From Oscillospiraceae bacterium (GTDB taxonomy: Bacteria > Bacillota > Clostridia > Oscillospirales > Acutalibacteraceae), in the NCBI GenBank assembly GCA_015065545.1, contig SVQA01000014.1, positions 1 to 33,598 on the forward strand: 33,598 nucleotides of DNA, in the 5' to 3' direction. A program made the translations under genes and the position numbers. The stretch's first letter is position 1. Every line of letters begins with the position of its first letter. Below the pieces are notes generated by a model that was given only the letters and a program-made list of their open reading frames with translations, was not told the origin of the DNA and did not search any database. This document shows positions 1-6,525 of this stretch, in pieces.

Positions 1-76
1 CGGGTGTAGCGCAGTTTGGTAGCGCGCTTGAATGGGGTTCAAGAGGCCGCAGGTTCGACTCCTGTCACTCGGACCA
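1..76 (+). tRNA. tRNA-Pro (anticodon GGG), 5' end cut by one base
   Basis: A full cloverleaf can be read. The acceptor 3' strand CACTCGG is followed by A-CCA at 73-76. It pairs with CGGGTG at 1-6 only if one more C lies just before base 1, so the window starts at tRNA base 2. The D arm is GCGC...GCGC. The anticodon arm is CTTGA/TCAAG around the loop ATGGGGT, giving anticodon GGG (Pro). The T arm is GCAGG-TTCGACT-CCTGT. The CCA is encoded. A terminator follows at once. The 3' half recurs twice downstream, which marks this tRNA as a likely integration target. Confidence 0.96.
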
Positions 77-83
77 TAAAAAG

Positions 84-113
84 CCAGTTCACAAAGGTGG
101 ACTGGTTTTTTTT
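84..113 (+). terminator. Rho-independent terminator of tRNA-Pro
   Basis: A 9-bp stem (84-92 with 97-105, one G-U pair) with loop AAAG is followed by eight T residues. It ends the tRNA-Pro transcript. Confidence 0.85.
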
Positions 114-159
114 ATTATCTGTATGTCGGTTTCTCCTGCGGGCTCTTGAGGCGACCGTT

Positions 160-250
160 AAGAAAACAGTCCTGTGGACTGTTTTTAGGGAGAGCGTTTA
201 TTAGCATTGAAATTCTCGTCTCGTTCCATCAAACGAGGTAGGGTAATTAC
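160..250 (+). repeat. Diverged repeat unit, copy 1
   Basis: The unit contains GTGGACTGTTTTTA, then GGGAGAGCG, and about 40 bp later CATCAAACGAGGTAGG. The same order of motifs occurs near 400-490 and 1850-1930, and each unit is followed within about 15-40 bp by a piece of the tRNA-Pro T arm. It has no convincing coding content and its function is unknown. Confidence 0.5.
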
Positions 251-263
251 CTCTGGCACATAC

Positions 264-298
264 AGGCCGCAGGTTCGACTCCTGTCACTCGGACCATA
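264..298 (+). repeat. Second copy of tRNA-Pro 3' end (att-like)
   Basis: These 35 bp are identical to 44-78 of the tRNA-Pro, covering the T arm, acceptor 3' strand, CCA and the next two bases. The upstream tRNA half is missing, so this is not a working tRNA. A copied tRNA 3' end is what tyrosine-recombinase elements leave at their attachment sites. I infer an att site or its remnant; a degenerate tRNA duplicate is the alternative. Confidence 0.75.
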
Positions 299-304
299 GA
301 AATA

Positions 305-335
305 AGGGACATCTCGTAAGAGGTGTCCCTTTTTC
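305..335 (+). terminator. Rho-independent terminator after second tRNA end
   Basis: An 11-bp stem (305-315 with 320-330, one G-U pair) with loop GTAA is followed by a run of T. Its sequence is unrelated to the terminator at 84-113, so each tRNA-end copy carries its own terminator. Confidence 0.8.
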
Positions 336-399
336 TGTATATTTGTTTGTGGGGCAGGAGTCGAACAGGCTGTGCCGAGAAAATTCTCAGCGGAATTTT

Positions 400-490
400 C
401 GAAGGTAAAAAGGCTCCAGTGGAGCGTTTTTAAGCCGCTGCGCTGATGAACCTGTGAATTGCTCACACCGCAACAAACGAGGTAGGCACT
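400..490 (+). repeat. Diverged repeat unit, copy 2
   Basis: It contains GTGGAGCGTTTTTA and, 60 bp later, CAACAAACGAGGTAGGCA. It lies directly upstream of the third tRNA-end copy and is more diverged than the units at 160-250 and 1840-1930. Confidence 0.4.
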
Positions 491-506
491 TTCTACCAAA
501 ATTTGT

Positions 507-529
507 TCCTGTCACTCGGACCATAAAAA
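507..529 (+). repeat. Third copy of tRNA-Pro 3' end (att-like)
   Basis: These 23 bp are identical to 60-82 of the tRNA-Pro locus, from the end of the T loop through CCA and the following ATAAAAA. The copy is shorter than the one at 264-298. It lies next to the only possible recombinase remnants in the window, so it is the best candidate for the inner end of an integrated element. Confidence 0.65.
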
Positions 530-556
530 AACCGCAGTTTTACTGCGGTTTTTTTT
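526..556 (+). terminator. Rho-independent terminator after third tRNA end
   Basis: ACCGCAGT (531-538) pairs with ACTGCGGT (542-549) around a 3-base loop, extended by flanking A and T runs, with a tail of T residues. It follows the third tRNA-end copy at the same distance as in the other two copies. Confidence 0.8.
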
Positions 557-559
557 GTT

Positions 560-706
560 TTTACTTAACTTTTCTGTTTGTGGTAATTTCAAAAAACGCA
601 CAGAATAACGCACAAAAACGCACAAACTGATAGTGTTAGCCCCCGAAAACCTTCCAAAAGAAAGGATGTTTTCTATGGCTTCAATCAGAATAAACAAAAA
701 TAAAAT
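560..706. other. Gene-poor stretch with AACGCACA repeats
   Basis: No credible gene is visible here. AACGCACA occurs three times (595-602, 607-614, 617-624). At 675 an ATG with an upstream AAAGGATG opens a 14-codon frame beginning MASIRINK before a stop. Many Firmicutes tyrosine integrases begin with a similar MASI-type sequence, so this may be the stump of a lost integrase, but 14 residues cannot prove it. Confidence 0.35.
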
Positions 707-747
707 CAAACAACCCTGAGATTATTTATTGATCTCGGGGTTGTTTG
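697..747 (-). terminator. Terminator of the XRE regulator gene
   Basis: A 16-bp stem (707-722 with 732-747, one G-U) overlaps the last codons of the gene at 722-937. On the minus strand it is followed by a T-rich stretch. The hairpin is partly encoded within the coding sequence. Confidence 0.75.
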
Positions 748-937
748 TTCTATCTAAAAGGTAATCTATGCTAACATTATAATAATCAGAAAGTTTGATA
801 AGTACTTCTGCAGTTAATGATATAACTCCAGTTTCGTATTGGGAATAGGTATTTTGAGAAACATTCAATATTGTGGCTACATCTTTTTGTTTAATATCGC
901 GATCTTCTCGGAGTGCTCTTAAGTTGTTAAATCGCAT
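722..937 (-). CDS. Small XRE-family transcriptional regulator (HTH_3)
   Basis: This 71-residue protein is essentially one helix-turn-helix domain of the Cro/CI type. Residues 3-60 show the family pattern: LRxLREDRDIKQKDVA, then VSQNTYSQYETG (recognition helix), then LIKLSDYYNVSIDYLL. It has no second domain, so it is probably a DNA-binding dimer that represses its own and the divergent gene. The ATG is preceded by GAGGTGAT at good spacing. The divergent intergenic region holds two near-identical dyads (965-983 and 991-1008) that flank and cover a strong plus-strand promoter, which are the likely operators. Small regulators like this are common in integrated elements, in line with the tRNA-end copies beside it. 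Confidence 0.9.
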   Translation of the reverse strand: MRFNNLRALREDRDIKQKDVATILNVSQNTYSQYETGVISLTAEVLIKLSDYYNVSIDYLLDRTNNPEINK

Positions 938-964
938 AATAAATCACCTCGGTATTATTATGCG

Positions 965-1008
965 ATATCTGTAATCGAGATATTGACTTTTATCTGTAAT
1001 CCAGATAT
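965..1008. promoter_or_regulatory. Twin operator dyads, probable XRE repressor sites
   Basis: ATCTGTAATCGAGATAT (967-983) and ATCTGTAATCCAGATAT (992-1008) differ at one base. Each is an ATCT-N-AGAT dyad. They start 25 bp apart, and the second overlaps the -10 box of the plus-strand promoter. This layout fits a repressor that blocks transcription of the gene at 1098. That the XRE protein is the ligand is inferred from adjacency. Confidence 0.7.
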
Positions 1009-1011
1009 AAT
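983..1011 (+). promoter_or_regulatory. Sigma-A promoter for the gene at 1098
   Basis: TTGACT (983-988), a 17-bp spacer, then TATAAT (1006-1011). An 8-bp hairpin (1025-1032 with 1041-1048) lies in the leader. Confidence 0.8.
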
Positions 1012-1097
1012 AGATTTAGCCGATACCGCAAGTCATTCGTCTTGCGGTGGAAAATTTAATGCACAATGCATAATCCAAGTTATAAAGGAGTTTTTAT

Positions 1098-1775
1098 ATG
1101 AGCTTTTGGTACATATTGATTATTGGTGTAGTTGTTTTTTTTATTGTTTTTATTTGTATGTTATTACAACAGAAATCAGAGCGTAAAAGAGTTGAAGGCT
1201 TTAGAGAGGCAACCGAAGAATTAAGGGGTATCTGTACCAATTACTATGGAGATGAAGTGCATCTGAACAAGCAAGATCCACGAATTTCTAAACTGATTCA
1301 GATTTACGCATACAATCCACATATATACACTCAAACACCGAAGAAAATCGTTTACACAGGTGCAACAGTAGGTGGAGTCTCAACAGGTGGCTTTCATACT
1401 ACAGGTGGACAAATAATACGAACAGATTTGAGCTCGGATAGATTTGAAATTTGCTTTTGGAAAAAAGAATGGAACAGTAGTACGCAAACTGATGAATGGG
1501 TAGCAAAACCAATAAAGAAATTTATACTGTCTGATGAACTGAAAGAAATTGCAAGAAAAGACACCTTTGTCAGCGATTACTTAGATAAAAAAGGCGACCT
1601 TATTGTTACAGAAGATTTCAAAGTATCTGCAGAGGCGGCATTGTTATTTAGAGGTGGTTATACAGGTCACGCTGTCAACACCTTTAATATGGATAAAGTA
1701 GATAGTTATCCAGATGAATTTAAGTGCAAGTGGATTTTAGATTTTGTTTATGGTACTAACTATAATAACGAATGA
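1098..1775 (+). CDS. Hypothetical protein with N-terminal membrane anchor
   Basis: I do not recognise this 225-residue protein. Residues 2-24 form one hydrophobic segment. A charged helix (KSERKRVEGFREATEEL) and a soluble domain follow. The middle has a glycine- and threonine-rich strand stretch, GATVGGVSTGGFHTTGG (about residues 88-104), and later a charged region with FILSDELKEIA. There is no obvious catalytic motif. The start is fixed by AAAGGAG 8 bp upstream. It has a strong promoter overlapped by a probable repressor site and its own terminator, so it is a single-gene unit controlled by the divergent XRE regulator. Cargo of an integrated element is a reasonable guess, with no function implied. 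Confidence 0.8.
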   Translation: MSFWYILIIGVVVFFIVFICMLLQQKSERKRVEGFREATEELRGICTNYYGDEVHLNKQDPRISKLIQIYAYNPHIYTQTPKKIVYTGATVGGVSTGGFHTTGGQIIRTDLSSDRFEICFWKKEWNSSTQTDEWVAKPIKKFILSDELKEIARKDTFVSDYLDKKGDLIVTEDFKVSAEAALLFRGGYTGHAVNTFNMDKVDSYPDEFKCKWILDFVYGTNYNNE

Positions 1776-1779
1776 ATTG

Positions 1780-1810
1780 GAGCGGGCAGAGTCCCGCTCT
1801 TTTCTTTTGT
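1780..1810 (+). terminator. Terminator after the gene at 1098-1775
   Basis: GAGCGGG (1780-1786) pairs with CCCGCTC (1793-1799) around a 6-base loop, followed by TTTTCTTTT. Confidence 0.8.
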
Positions 1811-1811
1811 C

Positions 1812-2006
1812 TTTTGGTGTTTCATTAGGGTATATCCCTATGACAAAGGAATCGCTACTGTGGATTGTTTTTATGGAGAGCGATGATGAAGTTGAGAGCT
1901 GCTACACGCCCCATCAAACGAGGTAGGCAACCACCTTTATATTAAACCAGGTCGCAGGTTTGGGTTGATTCGAATTTAACATATGCCTTTTTGGTGTTTC
2001 ATCAGG
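1812..2006 (+). repeat. Pair of 18-bp direct repeats around repeat unit copy 3
   Basis: TTTTGGTGTTTCATTAGG at 1812-1829 recurs at 1989-2006 with one difference. Between them lies the third repeat unit (about 1850-1930, with GTGGATTGTTTTTA, GGAGAGCG and CATCAAACGAGGTAGG) and a degraded T-arm-like piece, AGGTCGCAGGTTT, near 1949. The arrangement suggests a small duplicated or inserted segment. No gene is visible in it. Confidence 0.45.
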
Positions 2007-2128
2007 AGATACTCATTGGTTGTATTTACATACGAAAAAAAGAGATGTATAATAATGTTAAGTATGAGTTACATAGAATAGCCGTCGGTTGCGGTAGAAG
2101 AAAAATTCTGATTCTTAGGAGATATAAA

Positions 2129-2629
2129 ATGGAGCTTTTGTCTTTAATTGTTGCAATTGTATCCGCTGTTGTGGCTGTTGTATCGGTTGCTTTTTCGTTT
2201 GTTACATACAGAAAAGCTGTTGCCCGTGATCGGAAGCAAGCCACTCTGGAGGCTTTTAACCGCCTGCAAAACGAAGTCTTTGACCATTTGAATCATATGT
2301 TACCTGCCAATATACGGGAAATATGTGAAGATACAAGATGCGATGCCTACAAAACCCTCAGTGGATATCTGGCAAGGATTGAGCATTTTTGTGTTGGCGT
2401 TAATAGTGGAATTTACGATAAAAATACGGTGTACGAGCTTGCTTACGGATATTTTGATGAAATGTTATACAAAAGGATAGAGCCTGTTATGTTTGCTAAA
2501 TCCTGTCGGGGCAAAAACCATTATGAAAATATCACTCGCTTTTATCAGTGGATGGATAAAAGAAAAAAGAAAATTAATAAGTCGGGAAAAGCCGATATAC
2601 AGAAACGGGATATCTCACTAAGTCGGTGA
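2129..2629 (+). CDS. DUF4760-like membrane-anchored protein
   Basis: A protein of 166 residues. Residues 3-29 form one transmembrane helix, followed by a basic stretch (YRKAVARDRKQATLEAF) and a helical domain. The sequence around residues 75-115 (YLARIEHFCVGVNSGIYDK, YFDEML) resembles DUF4760 proteins, in which a helical bundle follows an N-terminal helix. The function of that family is unknown. I chose the ATG at 2129 because TTAGGAGAT lies 8 bp upstream; the open frame extends to 1991 without any ribosome-binding site. The last codons form the left arm of a strong terminator. It sits in the accessory zone between the tRNA and the first chromosomal-looking gene. Confidence 0.75.
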   Translation: MELLSLIVAIVSAVVAVVSVAFSFVTYRKAVARDRKQATLEAFNRLQNEVFDHLNHMLPANIREICEDTRCDAYKTLSGYLARIEHFCVGVNSGIYDKNTVYELAYGYFDEMLYKRIEPVMFAKSCRGKNHYENITRFYQWMDKRKKKINKSGKADIQKRDISLSR

Positions 2630-2645
2630 GATATCCCGTTTTTAT
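2604..2645 (+). terminator. Terminator overlapping the end of the DUF4760-like gene
   Basis: A 14- to 15-bp perfect stem (2604-2618 with 2626-2640), 7-base loop, then TTTTTAT. The stop codon lies inside the right arm. It may also stop the convergent acyltransferase gene. Confidence 0.85.
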
Positions 2646-2667
2646 AATTTGATTTTGTCTAAAAACA

Positions 2668-3735
2668 TTAGTTTGTTATTTTTTGATGGAGCACCCAGTC
2701 CAGTTTACTGCCCAGAAAGTCTGCGGCCTTGTCCAATCGAGCGAAGCGGAATATAAACTGCTTTATTATATGGGCAAGCCAGCCTGCAAAATAAACTGCA
2801 ATAATAATTCCGAGTGTCAGGCAGAGGACGATTACAGGGTTACTCTTTAAGTAACTGTTGAGACAGCCTGTCAGCAGGTAATCCATAATATACATATGGG
2901 CATGAATTATATAGACCGAGAAAGCGGAGTCGGACAGAGAACGGAATACTTTTGTGATGAAGGGACTTTGAAAATTGATTTTTGAAAAGCCGATAAGCAG
3001 CATAACGGCACTTATCACTGTGAATGGTGAGTTGTAGTGGTAGTAAGCAGTTTTTTTGAAAAGAAACCATATACCGAAGGCAATGGCGTTTGATACAAGA
3101 GAAAGGAAAATGCAGAGCGTAGGTGAAAGTTTACGGAAGACTTCGCTGTGAAGCTTTACATAGCTGCCTGTCAGATAACAGAATATAAGCCATACAGGGC
3201 TGTAGCCGTCGCCTACATAAAAGTACTTAACAGGGGAAGCTGTGTCATAAACAGACAGCAGAAGGAACAGGATAATAAGCATTGTGCAAAAGCTTCGTTG
3301 TGAAAGATAAGCTGTGAGCTTGTTGATGTAAGGAATCATCAGAAACAGGAATATGTAGCAAACAAGATACCAGTATCGTCCCGCGGCAAAGGGAAAGAAG
3401 CCTTGAAAGGTAAGCTTTGCAGTGTTATCCGGAATTGCTTTGAAGGCAAGAAAGGAGACAGTAACCGCAGCACAGAAGAACACAGTGCTTATAAGGAGCT
3501 TAATAAGGTTACTGCTTTTGATGTTTTCTCTTCCTGCGTAAAGATAGCCCGAGAGCATTGCAAAAATATTAACTGATGAGTAACAGATTACCAGCAATAT
3601 ACCGCTTATGCCCATGTTAAGCTTGGATGCGTTGCCGTCAAGCATACCTCCCGCGTTGATAACGTGGAGTCCGACGATACCGAGCATACTGAAAAAACGC
3701 AGAATATCGAGACCCACGATTCTTTTTGAATTCAT
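2668..3735 (-). CDS. Acyltransferase-3 family membrane protein
   Basis: A 355-residue polytopic protein with about ten hydrophobic segments and an N-terminal pattern typical of Acyl_transf_3 proteins (OafA/WecH/YrhL group): RIVGLDILRFFSMLGIVGLH at residues 5-24. The conserved histidine at 24 is the presumed catalytic residue. Members move acyl groups, often acetyl or succinyl, onto sugars of surface polymers or lipids from the cytoplasmic side of the membrane. The substrate cannot be told here. There are no glycosyltransferases next to it, so it is not part of a visible polysaccharide cluster. GGAGGTAAATAT precedes the ATG. It is transcribed alone from the promoter at 3775-3803. Confidence 0.88.
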   Translation of the reverse strand: MNSKRIVGLDILRFFSMLGIVGLHVINAGGMLDGNASKLNMGISGILLVICYSSVNIFAMLSGYLYAGRENIKSSNLIKLLISTVFFCAAVTVSFLAFKAIPDNTAKLTFQGFFPFAAGRYWYLVCYIFLFLMIPYINKLTAYLSQRSFCTMLIILFLLLSVYDTASPVKYFYVGDGYSPVWLIFCYLTGSYVKLHSEVFRKLSPTLCIFLSLVSNAIAFGIWFLFKKTAYYHYNSPFTVISAVMLLIGFSKINFQSPFITKVFRSLSDSAFSVYIIHAHMYIMDYLLTGCLNSYLKSNPVIVLCLTLGIIIAVYFAGWLAHIIKQFIFRFARLDKAADFLGSKLDWVLHQKITN

Positions 3736-3774
3736 ATATTTACCTCCTTGAGATGCTAAACAATATTTGTAAAC

Positions 3775-3803
3775 ATTTTATCATATTTTAAAACGAGAGT
3801 AAA
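3775..3803 (-). promoter_or_regulatory. Promoter of the acyltransferase gene
   Basis: On the minus strand, TTTACT (3798-3803), a 17-bp spacer, then TAAAAT (3775-3780), about 40 bp upstream of the ATG. Confidence 0.55.
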
Positions 3804-3814
3804 GATAGAACGTA

Positions 3815-3859
3815 ACCTTAAATGAAATCAAAGCCACCCGTATACAAACGAGTGGCTTT
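3815..3859 (-). terminator. Terminator of the sigma/anti-sigma/CBM26 operon
   Basis: A 12-bp stem (3830-3841 with 3848-3859, one G-U) with loop ATACAA. The minus-strand tail is GATTTCATTT. It lies just after the stop of the gene at 3866. Confidence 0.75.
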
Positions 3860-3865
3860 GAACTT

Positions 3866-6511
3866 TTATCGGGATTTATAAGTGAGGCTATCGATGAGTC
3901 CTGCGACAAATTTCTGGATCATAGTTGCATCTTTGACGGTGACTTTACCGTCTGTGTCTATATCTGTATACTTTTCTTGTTCTGAGGTTAAGGTTTCAAG
4001 GCCTGCCAAATGCTTTTGCAGTAGAGTGGGATCTTTAATGTTAACGTTGCCGTCACCATTTATATCACCCGGTAAGGGTATGGCTGTTTTAGAATAATAA
4101 TCGAAAAGGTCAACGATAAAATTATTGATTCCACAGGAAACCTCTTTGTCCACGGGGTTACCGTTTTTGTTTACGATATGTTCGATTTCAATGTTTATTT
4201 CGGAGCAAGAGGAATCCAAAATAGTAAACTGAAGCTTTATTAAGTTCATTTCTTTTTTGAAATCATAGCCTGCAGTTTTTACAGCATTGAAACTGATTTT
4301 TCCTTTTTCGTCTGCATTAAGTATAACTCCCTCAAGGTTGGGGCAGAATTTATTGCCTTCAAACTCTCGGTTCTGAATATCGGGATCATCGGAAGTAACC
4401 CGTACCAATTCAAGTTTGTCGGGGTCATACAGTATTTTAGCCTGGAGTGCACCGATAATCTCGTCACTTCTGAGGGTAACACTGTATGTGATGGTATCGC
4501 CCTCCTTGTACTCTGTGCTTTCGTCGATGTTTATAACTTCTCTGTATATGTCAGAAGAGGGATTGCCTTCGGAATCCGAGGATTCTCCAATAGGATATCC
4601 TGTAGGAATTCCTGCCAGATATTTTTGGATTGCTGTGGCATCCTTGACATTTACATTTCCATTACAATCTGCATCAGCTAAATCTTTATCAAAGGACTCA
4701 ACAGATAAACCTAAAATAAATCTTTTTATATCCAGTGCATCAATGATATTTACTTCACAGTCGCTATTTGCATCGCCGATAATTCCTATGGGTTCAGGCG
4801 GACCGGGAGGGATCGGTATAGTTGTTGTAGTAGAAGGTTCACTGTTGCCATAAGAGGTTTCAACTTCAAATTTGCCATCAATAAAATCTCCGCACTTAAA
4901 GATTTGATTGTCGCGAAAATCTGTGATGTCATGGGTTTGCAAAATGATATAGGGGTCTCCGGAACTTATACCATTAAAGGTGATTCCGGATGCATCAGCA
5001 GGTATTTCTGCACAATAGATATCTTCTTCGTCGTAGTTTGTATCTACAAATCTCATTTCTATTCCCGGCCATTCAATATCAGTTTTACTTCCCCAAAAAT
5101 ATACCATTGTATTTAGGAAGTCCATATTATTGATAAAATAAACAGTTACTGTTCCTATGGGTGACGGACCGGGAGGAGTCTGTATATCTGTTGTGATAGA
5201 AGGTTCATCACTGCTTGAATTGGCTGTAATGTTCGAGGTGGAGGGAGTGGGTGGGGCAGAAGAGTATTCGAATGTGCCATAGGACCAGTATTTTGAACCC
5301 TTATCTACAAGGTAAAATCCTGTGTTGTTGCCAAATTCTGCGTTGGGAATAATGTCTGTACGGTTGTTTTCAGGACCGCCGTCAGAGAATTTTATGTAGT
5401 CAATATCCGCAGGAATTTCTGCTTTGTAAATATCAAAACCATAACCGTTTTGCTCAACAAATGTCATTTTGGTACCGGGATATTCGCCGAGCGGTTTCTC
5501 GTTATATTCTTCTGTGGAACTATAGTCTCCGTATATAAACACATTATACCAGTTTTTGTTGTTTGCAAAATAAACTGTAATATACTCATCTAAAGGTGGA
5601 GTATTTGTATTTGTCTCGGTGGAGAAAGTAGGGGTAATATCAGTTGAGGTTGGGGTGGAAGGTGTTTCGGAGGTGGATTTTGGAATGGTTGTTATAATCG
5701 GTTGGTGTTCGGTTGTAATGGGAATCTTCTCTTTGAAGGGATTGCCTGCAGGACATCCGTTAAATGCGGTTATATCAACCTCACATTTTTCACCATTAGC
5801 GGTAATTGCGTATAATGAGTTTGTGTTAGCAAAGGCATAGCTTCCTATGTACTGAAGCGTTGCAGGTAATTCAATATAATTAAGTCCGCTGTCGTAGAAA
5901 GCATAGTCCTTAATGGATTCTATACCTTCGGGCAGAGTAATTGTCTTGAGACTCTCGCAATATTTCAGCATGCTGTCAGGAATGGTGGACAGACGATTGG
6001 GAAGGGTTATATTTATGAGCGAAGTACAATTAAACAGGAATTTTTCGCCAAGTGTTACAGGATGATCGGAATATCTGAAGGATACTGTTCTGAGGCTTGA
6101 TGAATTTTTGAAAACAGCCGAGCCTGCTTCCACGAGGGATGAGGGCAGGGTAACAGCAGTAAGCTTTTTGCAGTTTGCAAAAGCTTCGTCACCTATATGG
6201 GTGACATTCTCAGAAACTGTTACTTTTTCTACATTTGTACCGTAAAACGCCCAGTTGTCGATTTTTGTAACAGGATGACCGCCCAATTTTTCGGGGGTGG
6301 TTACGTTGGTGTCGGTACCGATATAGAATAAAATAGTAACTTCTTTGTTGTCTATAACTTCAAAGAGATATTCTGTGCTTTGATATATGTATCTTTCAGG
6401 TTCCTCTTCCGATGCAACAGGAGCTTGCTGTGCATTTGCAACCGTAAATACGGGTAGCAGCATTAGGAGGCAGAGAAAAAAACTGATTACTGTTTTAGAG
6501 CGTTTGTTCAT
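3866..6511 (-). CDS. Secreted LRR_5/CBM26-like/dockerin/cohesin-like surface protein
   Basis: An 881-residue modular secreted protein with no recognisable enzyme domain. In order: signal peptide 1-27 (ends ANA); BspA-type leucine-rich repeats (LRR_5) about 65-250; Thr/Ser/Pro linker; CBM26-like starch-binding module about 312-417 (VYFANNKNWYNVFIY, YPGTKMTFV); linker; a second such module about 455-553; dockerin about 578-637 (GDANSDCEVNIIDALDIKRF and GNVNVKDATAIQKYLAG); cohesin-like domain about 660-805 (GALQAKILYDPDKLELVRV); second dockerin 814-875. It looks like an adaptor or starch-anchoring part of an amylosome-like complex. The true start is the ATG at 6511. A GTG three codons earlier lies inside the ribosome-binding site GGAGGTGT. 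It follows the anti-sigma gene closely and shares its operon. A cohesin-like fold between two dockerins is unusual. Confidence 0.85.
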   Translation of the reverse strand: MNKRSKTVISFFLCLLMLLPVFTVANAQQAPVASEEEPERYIYQSTEYLFEVIDNKEVTILFYIGTDTNVTTPEKLGGHPVTKIDNWAFYGTNVEKVTVSENVTHIGDEAFANCKKLTAVTLPSSLVEAGSAVFKNSSSLRTVSFRYSDHPVTLGEKFLFNCTSLINITLPNRLSTIPDSMLKYCESLKTITLPEGIESIKDYAFYDSGLNYIELPATLQYIGSYAFANTNSLYAITANGEKCEVDITAFNGCPAGNPFKEKIPITTEHQPIITTIPKSTSETPSTPTSTDITPTFSTETNTNTPPLDEYITVYFANNKNWYNVFIYGDYSSTEEYNEKPLGEYPGTKMTFVEQNGYGFDIYKAEIPADIDYIKFSDGGPENNRTDIIPNAEFGNNTGFYLVDKGSKYWSYGTFEYSSAPPTPSTSNITANSSSDEPSITTDIQTPPGPSPIGTVTVYFINNMDFLNTMVYFWGSKTDIEWPGIEMRFVDTNYDEEDIYCAEIPADASGITFNGISSGDPYIILQTHDITDFRDNQIFKCGDFIDGKFEVETSYGNSEPSTTTTIPIPPGPPEPIGIIGDANSDCEVNIIDALDIKRFILGLSVESFDKDLADADCNGNVNVKDATAIQKYLAGIPTGYPIGESSDSEGNPSSDIYREVINIDESTEYKEGDTITYSVTLRSDEIIGALQAKILYDPDKLELVRVTSDDPDIQNREFEGNKFCPNLEGVILNADEKGKISFNAVKTAGYDFKKEMNLIKLQFTILDSSCSEINIEIEHIVNKNGNPVDKEVSCGINNFIVDLFDYYSKTAIPLPGDINGDGNVNIKDPTLLQKHLAGLETLTSEQEKYTDIDTDGKVTVKDATMIQKFVAGLIDSLTYKSR

Positions 6512-6525
6512 TTTATACACCTCCG

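Noticed and set aside
185..499. Minus-strand frame of 104 codons containing SDRSRTCGL
   Set aside because: It reads through the reverse of a tRNA 3' end and a terminator; such translations are well-known artefacts and there is no ribosome-binding site.
983..1186. Plus-strand frame of 67 codons between promoter and the gene at 1098
   Set aside because: It starts inside the -35 box, has no ribosome-binding site and overlaps the well-supported gene at 1098 in another frame.
1744..1926. Plus-strand frame of 60 codons across the terminator and repeat unit
   Set aside because: It runs through a terminator hairpin and a repeat, with no ribosome-binding site and no protein-like composition.
4416..4853. 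Plus-strand frame of 145 codons inside the dockerin gene
   Set aside because: It is a shadow of the minus-strand gene; the dockerin and cohesin-like motifs are in the opposite frame.
5600..5700. Thr/Ser/Pro-coding runs as a possible DNA repeat or CRISPR-like array
   Set aside because: They are low-complexity linkers between protein modules; there are no regular spacers. No CRISPR array was seen anywhere in the window.
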